Origin: Cryptosporidium bovis
Lineage: Eukaryota; Apicomplexa; Conoidasida; Eucoccidiorida; Cryptosporidiidae
Direction of reading: 5' to 3'
Assembly (NCBI GenBank): GCA_009768925.2
Contig: VHIT02000054.1
Span: 1 to 64,000 of the forward strand
DNA length: 64,000 nucleotides
Shown piece by piece: positions 24,601 to 32,197 of the stretch. How positions within the stretch are numbered: position 1 is the first letter of the stretch; each line of letters begins with the position of its first letter. A program made the position numbers and the translations under genes. The notes under the pieces are model-generated. The model saw nothing but the letters and a program-made list of their open reading frames with translations, was not told the origin of the DNA and ran no database searches.

Positions 24601-27600
24601 GGAACAATGTGGATGAAATACATATAATTAGAAATAAAAAAGTAAATGAATTGAATAAAAGTGTCGGTGATATTTTTTATATAAAAGAGACAGTAAAAGA
24701 TATACTGCAATTATTATTGGACAATGAATTAATCAAGCAATTAAGTAGCAAAATTGTTTTGAGCACTAGTAACATGAGTATGCCAGATGCCAAAATGATT
24801 ATGATAAGATTATATGAAGATATGGTAATATTAGTACAAAATGTAATATACAAAAATTATAGTAAGTTTTTTGATGGTCATATTAAGTATTTATATAATG
24901 ATATTGTGAATCCAATAATATTTTTGTTGAACTCATTGGTATATTCGACATATGTATATATGAAATATAGTATTGAAAGCGATATATTGAAAAAGCCAGT
25001 TTTTGATAATGTTATTGATAATAACATTAATATAGACTTCAATGGATATGATAAAAATGATAATTTGAACAAACTAAGTTTGGCTTTAAATAGTTATGAG
25101 CTTAATAATTATTTGGGATTCATAAGGTATAATAATAATGGTAATGATAATATTCCCATCAAGTTGTGGAATCTAATAATGGATATAGGCGAATATATAC
25201 TTGAATACAATAATGACTTTATGCAGAAATATGATCAATATAACAAGTTGTTCGAGTACAATAATAAAAATGATGGCAAAGATAGTAATAATAATGTCAC
25301 CGAGGTGTTTGAAAACGTTAGTGAGTCGTTAATATATAGGAATGATAATATAGAAAGATTTATAAAAGACAACAACATACTAGAGGAATTTGATACAATA
25401 AATAAAATATTAAAAGACAATGAAAGCAACAAAAAATACTATAATATAAGATACATATGTATGAGATTATTAGATGTGGTAATACTAAAGTTTACATGTA
25501 AAAATGAATATATGGAATATTTACTTTATAATAAATATTATAACAATGATCACCTAGATATCTATATATGGAAGTTTGTGTTGTTTTATTTAAATAAACA
25601 TGTAAACAATAGCAGTGACTTAAATAATAATCATATGAGAATACACATGGAAAATGATTACTATAACCATATTTTTAATAATAGTGAATATATAAAATTG
25701 AGTGAATCGGTAAATATTAGATTGTTAATAAATAAAATAAAATTAATAGATAAACTGGATGAAATCACAAATAATGTTAATAATTTACTATTAGAGTATT
25801 GTGATCAACCATTATTGATATTAATAAAAGACATTGTGAATAAAGTATTGGAAATTAATATAAATCAATTGAATATTAACGATTTGATATGCTATTTAGA
25901 TATATTATTGCAAAGATTAATAAAATGGAATGAATATATAAAAGAGGGTGTGAATATAAATATAAATATAGACAATAGGGTACTATCTGAATATATAGAA
26001 TATACTAAAAATGCGATTTACGAGTTAAGAAAGCTGCAGATAAATTCATGGTTAAATATACTGTGTAAGATATATAAAAAATATAACTACAAGTCTTGTT
26101 TTTCATTCGGAGATATACTTATACTGATATCTAAAATAACCAATTATAATGATTTTAATTATGTAATGATATATAATACATTAGTTGGGTACTTGAAGCA
26201 CTCAACAGTGGGTGAATTTCCAATACGTTTATTGTTTATTAAATATTTATATGAATTAATAAAACAGGATAATAATGATGATAAAATTAAGAAACTTCGC
26301 AATGTACTTAAAACAATAACATGTATTTACGATATCATATATAAGAAGATATTGATTAGAAACACAATTGAAATAAAAAATGTGGTAAAGGAAATAAAAG
26401 ATATAATAAAGTTGTCGTTATGGGATATGAAAGATTACATAAAGATAAAAAAGAACATAATATCAATACAAAGACAACTAAAAAGACTGTTGAATAATTA
26501 TGATGGAAAGTTAACTACAACCGTAAATGAATTATTGGATAATAAAGGGAATTTGGCATACTTGTATCCAAAATTATCTGATTATGTGAAGGAAGATAAT
26601 CACATTAATTACATAATAAAGGAATTATCAGATGATGACGGTAACAAGAGCAAAATGTACAAACAAAGACGTTATTTAACCTTGATAGACACCGCTATAC
26701 ATAATGGTATAAGTAGTTTGAAAAGCATTCATAGTTTAAATGAATTATATTATAATAACTTGGAACACTATTTGAGTATTATAAAATGCCATTATGATAG
26801 TTGCAATGACATTACATTAATTATAAGTGAGTGTTTTATAATATTGGATAAAATAAAGGAAAATGAAGAAAAAAATTACTATAATATTCAAAGTATAAAT
26901 AATTCGCTAATAAATTACAAAAAGCTGTTATCAATAGGGAATACATTTCTGCATAAATTAATAGAAAGCAATGATAAATATAATATTAATAAAGCAGAAG
27001 TGTATAATATTCATAGTTACATATTTACTGGTGCTAATAATGACAAAAATAGTGATTTATACATAAAAATGGATAAGGTAATGATGAAAAAGGCTTATAT
27101 TGTTGAATACGTGGATTCATTGTTGGTAATGTACAACAAATTAAAGGAGGCGAATGTATTGTTACTTAATAATGAGATTAACATTGGTGATAAAATGCTT
27201 GAGATAGAAAAGGTAAATATTTTGGTGAATAAATTAAAAAACTTATTGTTTATATTTGGTAATCATGACTATATTATATTCGATTGCGACTTTTTGGATG
27301 ATATGTTAGTTTTTAATGATGAATTTAATAGTTGTGTGAGTTCTGTAGTATTTGAAATAAAAAACAAGGTGTTGAATACAAAATTATATGAATTAAATAC
27401 CATTGAACACTACAAAGATAGCAATTTAATTAGTGAATTGAGATTATTTGTTAGTGGCAAAGAAGATGTTAATGAGGTTGATTATCATTATTGTGGTGAT
27501 TTGACTTACAATGTGAGAGAATCATATAATTCAATTTTAGACAGGATTTTTAGTGAAAAAATAGGTGATAAAATGATAAATAGAATAAGGATAACGTTAA

Positions 27601-30401
27601 ATGGTGATGGAATAAAAGAAAGGTTAGAAAATTACGAATTGTCAATAAAGGATGAATATGATCAATTGTTAATGTTGTCAAACGATACGTTGAATTACAT
27701 CAAGGCAATATATTTGTTATTAGAAAATAACTTCTTTAACATTTCTGAAAAGAAGGAAGAAGAGGAAAAAAATGATGATAATTTAGGGATAGGAGAGAAT
27801 ATAGATTGGAAAGGAGGATGTGGATTTGGAGACAAAAGCAAAGAGGAGAATGATGTTAAAAATAAAGATATATCGAATGAACTGGATGATGATACTTTGT
27901 TAGAGGGGTTAAGTAATGAGAAAAAGGATAATGAAGATGATGTTGATGTAGATAAAGACAACAATAATGCAGTAGATACCGAATTAAACTTTGATTCGAA
28001 ACATGAAGATTATAATGAAAATGATGACAACGATGAGGAAAAGGAGGGTGATGACATTGACAGAGTATTCGACGATATTGACTTAAAGAATGAGAATTCA
28101 AAAATAGAGGATGCAGACAAGAATCAAAGTAGTGATAGTGATGAGGACAGTCGCGAAAAGAATGATAATATTGAAACTAAAGAAAAGAATAAAATGAATG
28201 ACGGTGAAAGAGATATGATACCAAATACTGACGATAGAAATAGTGGTAACAATGAGGAAAACATAGAAAACAAAAATCACGAGAATGAAAATAATAACGA
28301 GGATAACAGCAGTGAAATAAATGAAATGAATAACAGTGATACGGAAAATGTGTTCGAGTATGAAGCAAGCAACATTAACTTTCAGGAAGAGGGTGAGTGT
28401 GATGATGAGAATACTCGAAATGAAAATGACGGTGAAATGACAAATGATTTTGAAATAGATGACGAAGAGGAGGAGGAGTTTGATCAGGCTCAGGGAGAGG
28501 TTTGGAAGGATGATGACGAACGTTACAGCAACGAGCCATCTGAAAATAGTAATAGTGGTGATGAAATTGATAATATTGATGATTTAAAACAAGAAAGTGA
28601 ACAAGAAGAAAGTGAGAAAAACAATATGGAAAAGTATAAATGTTCGAATAGCAGTAGTATGAAGGATGAAATTGAAGGTGGGAAGGGGGAAAACAGCGTA
28701 TGTGATAATAACGAGACCGGAATTGATGATGATGCTGAGAAAGAGGAGCGAATTGAAACCGACGGTAATAAAGAATGCAAAACTAATGAAAAAGAAGGTA
28801 AAGGAATAGGTGATAATAATGAAAGCAATGAAGAATTTAGCATTGGAGAAGATAACAAGCCTAAATCTGACGATGTAGAAGACGAAAAGAAGACTGAAGA
28901 AAGCATGACAAATGACAATCCGTTGTTACCAAATGAGGATAAGAGAAGCAATATATTTGAGAAAATAAAAGAAATATTATTGGAGAGCAGTGATAATGAA
29001 TATAACAGAAACATTGATGAAAATGATCGTACATATAAATTAGACGGCAATACAAAATTGAATGATGAGAATAACGATGATATGGTTACGACTTCAATGC
29101 TTAATGAGAATGAATGTGGTCAAAATGACGATAACGTTGATTTGGACAATTATGATAAAATAAGTGAAGATAACAGTGAACAAGGGCATGTGAAGGAGGA
29201 GGTTGTAGATGAGAACGAATATGCAAGAAAGGACGAGCATGAACTGGATGTCAAAGATGAGGATAATAGTTGTAGAATGAGCGAATTAAAAAACAAAAAA
29301 GATAGATCGGGAGAATATGAACACATAAAGAGGAAGATAAGAGGCGATAAGATCGAAAAGAATGAGATTGAAGATGGTAATTTGAGTTCTAAAGGCAATG
29401 ATTTACATGACAGCTCTGATATTTATCAAAATCCTCAAGCAGTAAGCGAAAGTCACAGTATGATGGAACCTAACGTTGATGATGAAAATGATGGTAGTGT
29501 AGGAAAAGACCAATTATTTGAAAAGAGTACGAAAGATTACATTAATATGTGGAATGACATACAAAATGAAATATCGCCAATGGTTAATGTATTAACAAAT
29601 CAGTTAAGAATAATACTTGAACCTACAATAAGAGGAAAGATGGAGGGTAGTTACAAAACAGGCAAAAAGTTATCAATGAAAAAAGTTATAGGATACATAG
29701 CGTCTGAATATAGAAAGGATAGGATTTGGCTGAGAAGATCTAAACCCAGTAAAAGGGAATTTAATATATTAATGTGTATAGATAATTCGCATAGTATGAG
29801 TATAACAAAAAACGAGTATATGGCACTGCAATCATTATTTATGATAATACAATCATTGCAAAAAGTAGAAGCAGGTAACTTCGGTGTATGCTCATTTACA
29901 GGGAATAACATAAAACAATTAATAAGTATGACGAATCAAATAAGTAATAAGGATGCGGTGAATTTACTCAAATATATAAATTTTGAAGAAGAATCAAAAG
30001 ATTCGCACCAAAATAGTATACCAAATGTCTTGAGGTATTCAACAGATTTGTTGTATAGTTACTGCGATAATTTTGAGAGTAAGGTATATCATCAATTGAT
30101 AATAATAATAACAGATGGCAGATTTAATAAAAACAAGGTAAATAGTTGTATAAATTATTCAATACAAAAAAAATGTATACCTGTATTGATTATTATCGAC
30201 AATAATGATAATAATACAAGTTCAATATTTGACATGAAGTCAGTGACAAAAGATGATGATGGTAATATGACTGTAAAACCCTATTTAGATAATTTTCCCT
30301 TCCAGTACTACTCAATTATTCAAGATTACAAGAAGCTCCCGAATATATTATGCGAATTGATAAAACAATGGTTTGAGTTATCTGTATATTGTTCACTTTG
30401 A
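12672..30401 (+). CDS. MDN1: Midasin, dynein-like AAA ATPase of 60S ribosome assembly
   Basis: One uninterrupted frame of 5,909 residues. Midasin (yeast Rea1) pulls assembly factors off pre-60S particles using a ring of six AAA modules, a long linker tail and a MIDAS domain. Seen: a degenerate first AAA module (GEFKWEHG...GDWLLIE, near residues 405-425); four P-loops GDTGTGKT (761), GETSTGKT (1345), GSTGCGKT (1684) and GSPGIGKT (2253), with Walker B-type LDELNLA/DEINLA; a sixth module near 2620-2850 lacking a P-loop but keeping KKGEWLIINNI; a long linker; an Asp/Glu-rich region near 5028-5610; and a C-terminal MIDAS domain with the metal motif DNSHS (5704-5708). Having P-loops only in AAA2-5 is as known for the family. 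It is longer than the usual roughly 5,000 residues because of Asn/Asp-rich inserts. Stop at 30399-30401. Confidence 0.97.
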   Translation: MKGEFDELVGKTKILIKEIKDRENEIRSAVKSDEYKYDSDLSDILVELERNVSVNSNIGHAVKEDLILSLKIIALYSEISDIVLKSFPELIFDIVDNINLADNIDPKYEKLYGFKHNKNKNICNYLFLITTLIELPYFYNYFATYWLEEESRSKELNLLLKNVLKLIENKESSSKEEILHNSKCLMTTILLWEKISPIRNYLKRSELLFEIMEKFVIGINKFENNTIKYLFVRLYSNLLELNENGRLRLYQEHGLNRYSIQVQIGKFVKLKDDNGGNLLDIYLQYFIFKKPVFDSFDLLLSKGLCCNNTSYDLESGGSNSILKIYNNRVVDEITRIVISSILTCNSLIFLENISNGLQVYYSVLDDIKQKYFDKYHNFNIIRLYLDNTTDSKSLLGNWVVGDKPGEFKWEHGILSLCLIRGDWLLIENIQDVPKDVIVKLNEISEVISRDIFVCKNNFGVFSETINDNYFEIIDINKRIKIHPNFRIFSSCITTKNDYYNDNSKYELCKDTFFSVSNNEYVNNDVIKLLNMNKWSYCIIPTPTMNELTKGIELYYSNLSIVKDNLLNSFRHIINVMNDSESHFGINYNKYLNTRKPSCKDFFKGCTSISRVLFENSSFFNDNNSQSNYLSEKNRMKVSFLFGSVLLDHVSLNSYRNKLQTEISSYFGINSKESEYFLNNNKFSVHFSGNEDISSKRNSTINIVNKELNIDIDVTLNNKNDKISNVRDKTKFSYYTFTTVHSRIIYKMINSIYNKENILLVGDTGTGKTTIIQQLHYMLFGNNTNKKEAGFDLKNDDYCELMVYNFNDQTESSDIIGSYKPINMYREVRPLYDDYVLLLEKSNISKRKNENILNYLLLLLKEKKWSNFINSLIKICDKVISGLDEILKNDNSDINLINNNNNCNERNSHKKRTVNSIEDKWTLKLYWKEFKHRCQIKLSDERIIASESNNKHHFEFVNGILLKSIKEGHWLIFDEINLASIDILQRLIPILSRGDENIINFNYSSDLEIIDNNNSNNNNKGINTVNGGDNDYFLIPEKGNEKLKIHPRFRLFSCMNPPSLPIECNINKSKSGDSSDTLLLNTKTTSGKKELPQLIRSLYTEYFVDELLEKKDLEDIVYNSLRDVLLTNKINVSLLVDIYLELKRLGNSNEITIGVEGNGHGVPNYSLRTFTNCLNYIRELLLLQNNWRKNQSKIKIIETVNNEKEIKSGDSIIQNNILKMDILEIMYNGIMMSFATPLTNESHRKVDAITKRMLNINHFKSIKSNDERLDNYILFSAPKALNNEVVNEKYLLINSYIVSIGNDNRNNFRLSDNINNDYILTPYVLNNMNMILRILSGSRNAILIEGETSTGKTSLIKYISELTNHKFVRINNHEHTDIEEYFGRYIPNSQGELEFVEGPLINSIRNGYWLVLDELNLAPSEVLESLNRLLDGNRELYIPETGEVIKAHDDFQLFATQNPAGGIYGGRKLLSQAFRNRFIEIYFDEIPCKELETIISKRCKIPNSYSQLMVKVYTELRRHRSSSQMFSGDYGFITVRDMLRWGNRLMCINNNVLDKNSLVITGFYVIGERVREQSEKLKLAQILLNICKPTDIKDADDIINYSTLFIDNYVNNRGENELNKEEGIGTGNIKKRRKDNIFRSESSTKLSLNELINNNSDYILTDSFKRMVTLVNDCIVYDEPVLLVGSTGCGKTSIFQLLSTLYGKQLYIVNCHQQIEASDMLGSLRPIRSKILRLNQELNNFTIELNNISNVDIGIKNETFERVSNVIKAINGNSKENNCKSYLETFDGEINKLMSYLVTLGINNDENIKSSELRILINKMKDEIKAYIANVDNNKGLFEWQDGPIIKAMKSGNYVLLDEINLCDDSVIERLNSLLEDNKAGGGLNGSSHTRIIHLTEKGSGEEEDTIIKSHRDFRIFATMNPSGDYGKRELSPALRNRFNEIFIPSLSIYKLRYDIKRLVIKRTTKLVDNVENKELVEKLSECLVMFSILYENDIKRDSILEVSKDRFKDEDYYFKPLIDNKVNIYINLNNYYENSEISEFTIRDILSWCDFINNNYENIFDYYKKIRTQIENYINIGNIDYNLILEVLIISELIIQGANMLIMDGICGDLSNHQDECPNTSNTTSIYLEYNMRLINIILILLAYPNLSDNKIRNLVQNLLTNRFVKKNGLNWMRSGETVSVNDIENNTSYNEILLINNESNTIELGPFYVKRNTININKDNKLNFTFESETTLRNMSSIIRSMSILKPILLQGSPGIGKTAIILTLSKIVGVNLHRINMSEQTDFSDLFGCEVPISRTNGDKDSENKNKLINWMDGILLYAMKNGDWVILDELNLATQQILEGLNSIMDHRRNIYIPEIGQTIICHENFRIFATQNPVKTGNSGRKGLPQSFLNRFVKININRLNVDDYYIICNHLFGNNSYITKVIINLCIEITREIQSLSNNRVFNDNTCWEWNLRDVIRLFRFIQLNLSTRIENKATSENCDNSETLIVNILYNSFESVYLSRIRNKQDYSEINNLILDRLNNYLNIERKKDEKILSSIEDNILMLNKDKTFLDYLKDNIALCQYYDSNTSRNGIIFNNNEGDNSVLMDINIIPLKEKKCIYTITEGIILGENLILTCNNNNDMELMVKYIKLISKHLFEDIKVNVVNILFSLDANDLIGNYQQYDNTVILNEINELILSLKMMDNNDINVSLMNRLKMKKLQSKIIENNVEYNGNYYDHVNKYINMFDSAENKSIIKEIRNRLKVLKEIYDINIDNKNKDKTGPNFQYIYSTIINSIKKGEWLIINNINNCSSALLDRLNSLLEDRENDLFIIESGTPEYIKRNRRFRLFLINNNSIHNNYISNALVNRCIEIFVDFEFQKNNKYDGESQMELKENGNYRFKSYLKTYLDYTLCKLDDNFNCKICINRVLNHIIYECKCYNRFVMDYIRYKSKINNSNTNNKLLEIIMLVSILLYGMNNYIKQIIHLSSNINKNECTCLNKMILSLLKDEAENNNTYNEHVIDIIDKKTLFIGWMNNILLNSIIIGITNKSGEHIIKKSLIGLFEQYGLIENKGGKLFRFYLDLFDIIYNDYGKIELVSDAGDFLCCLDYNMLNNGSDNNLISEIYKDKNIIKYDHMKENYYILILLLMEVNKYKTNDDINMILNINSIFSLYMKEFLSERNIEENVVFLSTIELIDNNDSIYNIYLKSIIGTISSVYGIKYGGDFILLDSDIIDILKNMPIIDNYDEKYNKLLYLIYKLSLNPLILINVTDLLEKIIKNSNIFIYSLNIRDCIDENKSQEYFEYSLKRYFNSIISTDNFNIVAPNNIEKELYNKLIHYSNYFNVDYIKRVVIDILKTILTGIKDNNVKLFEKYLNILELIELLIYNVLVLNEDTKVKTTPKIMLDIFSKLINKSVYIDTINILLLKLKDIGYDKINDLKMITDSDEKMVKIIPKNCTYIKTIYDPNNYVGDGIIINYNNLVLQEKTVNKKEIINTIYCFLNKGVKINDILRYFTHIRLCNLEFFDYVYDTNINSHKWDKVLDQANSLNSDISEIKDSSRSIFNDISCDKTSLDINMDYYLHIKYVIYVIDKLIVRVNKEGSDKSQYYNKLIYYVNYMYELYTNCRISGNLSDSYLFILSEAVNIISVYDSFELYKKYISYNNNNETVSMDRINTNQANITYYYLLNIKTKYSYVEDSIKLSKEMLDKRILLKNIKENIVLDDKEMNADGNHDHSIKNEFLIKLLIRYDNNNSLLILFLNNIYSKFVNIKFRDVNKINKEYSNMRYLLDNQLIELGDDEINITLKRDAFVILRIQLYNIFDYLHYIKNIQADYGKTAENIVNRIVNTLYKKLYVEGNQLDDDLDLNLIDDIGNIKNSLTKNNESNSVNGLFLDYFDYIIQILENKILPNVNENTIQLSNILLKTCIVNLNLPTYYYYRNLLYIDENVVYEVYNKKIKNGQEYIKNEVNWHKCNYYHHHDDYKDDIGSNTDDNGNNVDEIHIIRNKKVNELNKSVGDIFYIKETVKDILQLLLDNELIKQLSSKIVLSTSNMSMPDAKMIMIRLYEDMVILVQNVIYKNYSKFFDGHIKYLYNDIVNPIIFLLNSLVYSTYVYMKYSIESDILKKPVFDNVIDNNINIDFNGYDKNDNLNKLSLALNSYELNNYLGFIRYNNNGNDNIPIKLWNLIMDIGEYILEYNNDFMQKYDQYNKLFEYNNKNDGKDSNNNVTEVFENVSESLIYRNDNIERFIKDNNILEEFDTINKILKDNESNKKYYNIRYICMRLLDVVILKFTCKNEYMEYLLYNKYYNNDHLDIYIWKFVLFYLNKHVNNSSDLNNNHMRIHMENDYYNHIFNNSEYIKLSESVNIRLLINKIKLIDKLDEITNNVNNLLLEYCDQPLLILIKDIVNKVLEININQLNINDLICYLDILLQRLIKWNEYIKEGVNININIDNRVLSEYIEYTKNAIYELRKLQINSWLNILCKIYKKYNYKSCFSFGDILILISKITNYNDFNYVMIYNTLVGYLKHSTVGEFPIRLLFIKYLYELIKQDNNDDKIKKLRNVLKTITCIYDIIYKKILIRNTIEIKNVVKEIKDIIKLSLWDMKDYIKIKKNIISIQRQLKRLLNNYDGKLTTTVNELLDNKGNLAYLYPKLSDYVKEDNHINYIIKELSDDDGNKSKMYKQRRYLTLIDTAIHNGISSLKSIHSLNELYYNNLEHYLSIIKCHYDSCNDITLIISECFIILDKIKENEEKNYYNIQSINNSLINYKKLLSIGNTFLHKLIESNDKYNINKAEVYNIHSYIFTGANNDKNSDLYIKMDKVMMKKAYIVEYVDSLLVMYNKLKEANVLLLNNEINIGDKMLEIEKVNILVNKLKNLLFIFGNHDYIIFDCDFLDDMLVFNDEFNSCVSSVVFEIKNKVLNTKLYELNTIEHYKDSNLISELRLFVSGKEDVNEVDYHYCGDLTYNVRESYNSILDRIFSEKIGDKMINRIRITLNGDGIKERLENYELSIKDEYDQLLMLSNDTLNYIKAIYLLLENNFFNISEKKEEEEKNDDNLGIGENIDWKGGCGFGDKSKEENDVKNKDISNELDDDTLLEGLSNEKKDNEDDVDVDKDNNNAVDTELNFDSKHEDYNENDDNDEEKEGDDIDRVFDDIDLKNENSKIEDADKNQSSDSDEDSREKNDNIETKEKNKMNDGERDMIPNTDDRNSGNNEENIENKNHENENNNEDNSSEINEMNNSDTENVFEYEASNINFQEEGECDDENTRNENDGEMTNDFEIDDEEEEEFDQAQGEVWKDDDERYSNEPSENSNSGDEIDNIDDLKQESEQEESEKNNMEKYKCSNSSSMKDEIEGGKGENSVCDNNETGIDDDAEKEERIETDGNKECKTNEKEGKGIGDNNESNEEFSIGEDNKPKSDDVEDEKKTEESMTNDNPLLPNEDKRSNIFEKIKEILLESSDNEYNRNIDENDRTYKLDGNTKLNDENNDDMVTTSMLNENECGQNDDNVDLDNYDKISEDNSEQGHVKEEVVDENEYARKDEHELDVKDEDNSCRMSELKNKKDRSGEYEHIKRKIRGDKIEKNEIEDGNLSSKGNDLHDSSDIYQNPQAVSESHSMMEPNVDDENDGSVGKDQLFEKSTKDYINMWNDIQNEISPMVNVLTNQLRIILEPTIRGKMEGSYKTGKKLSMKKVIGYIASEYRKDRIWLRRSKPSKREFNILMCIDNSHSMSITKNEYMALQSLFMIIQSLQKVEAGNFGVCSFTGNNIKQLISMTNQISNKDAVNLLKYINFEEESKDSHQNSIPNVLRYSTDLLYSYCDNFESKVYHQLIIIITDGRFNKNKVNSCINYSIQKKCIPVLIIIDNNDNNTSSIFDMKSVTKDDDGNMTVKPYLDNFPFQYYSIIQDYKKLPNILCELIKQWFELSVYCSL

Positions 30402-30482
30402 CCAATAAACAAGTTGTCAATAATGATTACAATAAATTAGTTCAACTTACCTAATATCACAAATGGTACACTAATGTCATTT

Positions 30483-31124
30483 TTACTTTATAACCTTAAG
30501 ATTGTTTGTGTAATTGTCAATATGAATATATTTGACCTCATTATTGTTCAGTACAATCGCAACAATTAACATTTTGTTTACTTTGTTTGCCACTCTAATC
30601 CATAGTATAAGTTCTTGCATATCCAATTTTGAATTGTTACTATCGTTATTTCCGAGTACTTGTATCATGGCAAAACTATGGCATTTACTTGGATCTTCCT
30701 CGTAAACTAAAAAATCACATCCATATTTGGATCCTTGTTTAATAAAATAGCCATGATTTAGTGTTAGGTCCTCATAGACCACTTTATATATATTGATAAA
30801 TTCAATAAAATTATTGGAATGGAGAATTTGGTCTATCTCAATTCTCTCTTTGTTTTCCCTTCTCTCTTTCTCTAAATCATTGCTGATTTCACTATTGTCG
30901 CAATTAATTAGATTAATATCGTTTATAATTCCTGTATCTTTCCTATACTTGTCAACAACATTGAATTGATAATCCATAATGGCTATAGGAAGACCAAAGT
31001 CGTTATTTTGCTGACTATATTTAGGTAGAGTTCCTATTGGATTCAGTATTACATTTTTTTCGTTTCTAAGTTTAGCGTATTCGTCATAGTTTAGAGATAA
31101 TTCACACAATTCGTTGATATCCAT
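30483..31124 (-). CDS. TSEN34: tRNA-splicing endonuclease subunit SEN34-like
   Basis: 213 residues. The C-terminal half carries the tRNA-intron endonuclease fold: GYFIKQGSKYGCDFLVYEED, then KCHSF, then a helix ILWIRVANKVNK followed by MLIVAIV. The Tyr near 140, the His near 148 and a Lys near 178 occupy the catalytic triad positions of active subunits, and the GSKYGCDFLVY run matches SEN34 better than SEN2. The N-terminal half, with an acidic linker, is poorly conserved, as is usual. SEN34 with SEN2 cuts pre-tRNA introns at the 3' splice site. The stop lies only 81 bases from the convergent end of MDN1. Confidence 0.8.
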   Translation of the reverse strand: MDINELCELSLNYDEYAKLRNEKNVILNPIGTLPKYSQQNNDFGLPIAIMDYQFNVVDKYRKDTGIINDINLINCDNSEISNDLEKERRENKERIEIDQILHSNNFIEFINIYKVVYEDLTLNHGYFIKQGSKYGCDFLVYEEDPSKCHSFAMIQVLGNNDSNNSKLDMQELILWIRVANKVNKMLIVAIVLNNNEVKYIHIDNYTNNLKVIK

Positions 31125-31607
31125 TTATTTAGTTATAATATTTGCATCATAAACAGTAAAGCTGCATTTCAATTACCAAATTTACCAAACTATATTTAGC
31201 GCACATAAATTAATTTAAATACACGATAAAACATTAAGTTGTTTATATATAACAAACGATATTTACTTATAACCATTAATCTAAATTTGCTCCACTTAAC
31301 AGTACACTCTTTCCATTAATACCAAGACAAGGGATTTGGTGGTTGATGTGGAGCATAACCTGTTTAAAGATGGAAATTTAATATTAAGTTCAACAATAAA
31401 AGCGAAAAAATAGCAACAATATAATGTAAATAATATAGTAATATAATAACAACAGCTATTTATTTGGAAATGTGCATTTACATGTACATATTAAATATAA
31501 CATTGTAATCATCATTTATTGGTAATTATTATATTTCTATATTTTGTTTATATTATTTTTGTTAATCTACATTCATTTCATTCACATAAGCTGTAAATTC
31601 ACTTATT
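31125..31607. other. Intergenic region, possible cryptic terminal exon
   Basis: AT-rich. It holds the SEN34 promoter and the 3' flank of the secreted-protein gene. On the minus strand a good acceptor (TTTAAACAG, ending at 31360) precedes a short frame encoding YAPHQPPNPLSWY and a stop at 31318-31316. I found no convincing upstream exon, so I do not call a gene. Confidence 0.4.
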
Positions 31608-32197
31608 TTATTCCTCATCATCACTTTCTTTTTCGTCATCCTTTTCTTCCTTCATTTTATCTTTTACGGCTCTAAGTAATTGTTTATGTTTTTCCTAAAA
31701 TTAACAAAAAACAATAATTTGATGGAAATGAAGTGATTAGTTGTTGGTAATTTCGTTTTTTTGATTCAGCAGTCTCACTCTAAACTTACAATTGAGTCTT
31801 GGATAACTAGTGCCTGTTTGTCATCGTAAATGATTCTGTCATATGGTGATATTATATTCAGCAATAAGTTTTGCTTTTTGGGATCCATGTAGGTCTTAAC
31901 CATCTCTTCTGCTTCTGACAATAAATTGTCTAGACCACCAGCCCCTGGTTTTATCGTTGTTGGATTATCTACATGAGCAACTATAACACCTGCATTTTTA
32001 ATTGCTTCTGGTTGTGTTATTGCTAGTTTCCTTAGCTGTTTTATATCTGATCCTAGTGCAAAAAATGGGTTATTTACAACCAATTTTCTTTGTTCTTCTA
32101 ATGCTCTATGTAAATTGAATTCTATTCCATATGTACCACTAATATATATTATTATAAAAAATATAGATATTATGCTACTTTTAACTGATAGTTTCAT
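31608..32197 (-). CDS. Small secreted protein with acidic tail, two exons
   Basis: Joined from 32197-31790 and 31694-31608: exon 1 ends ATT before GTAAGTTT, and exon 2 follows TTAATTTTAG in phase 0, giving 164 residues. The start encodes MKLSVK and a strongly hydrophobic stretch ending ISGTYG, a clear signal peptide. The mature part is helical (FNLHRALEEQRK, then repeated Leu/Ala-containing helices). The second exon encodes EKHKQLLRAVKDKMKEEK and a tail DDEKESDDEE. Reading through without splicing would end after VSLE; the splice adds a plausible coiled-coil and acidic tail. No family is recognised. A secreted or secretory-pathway role is inferred from the signal peptide only. Confidence 0.75.
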
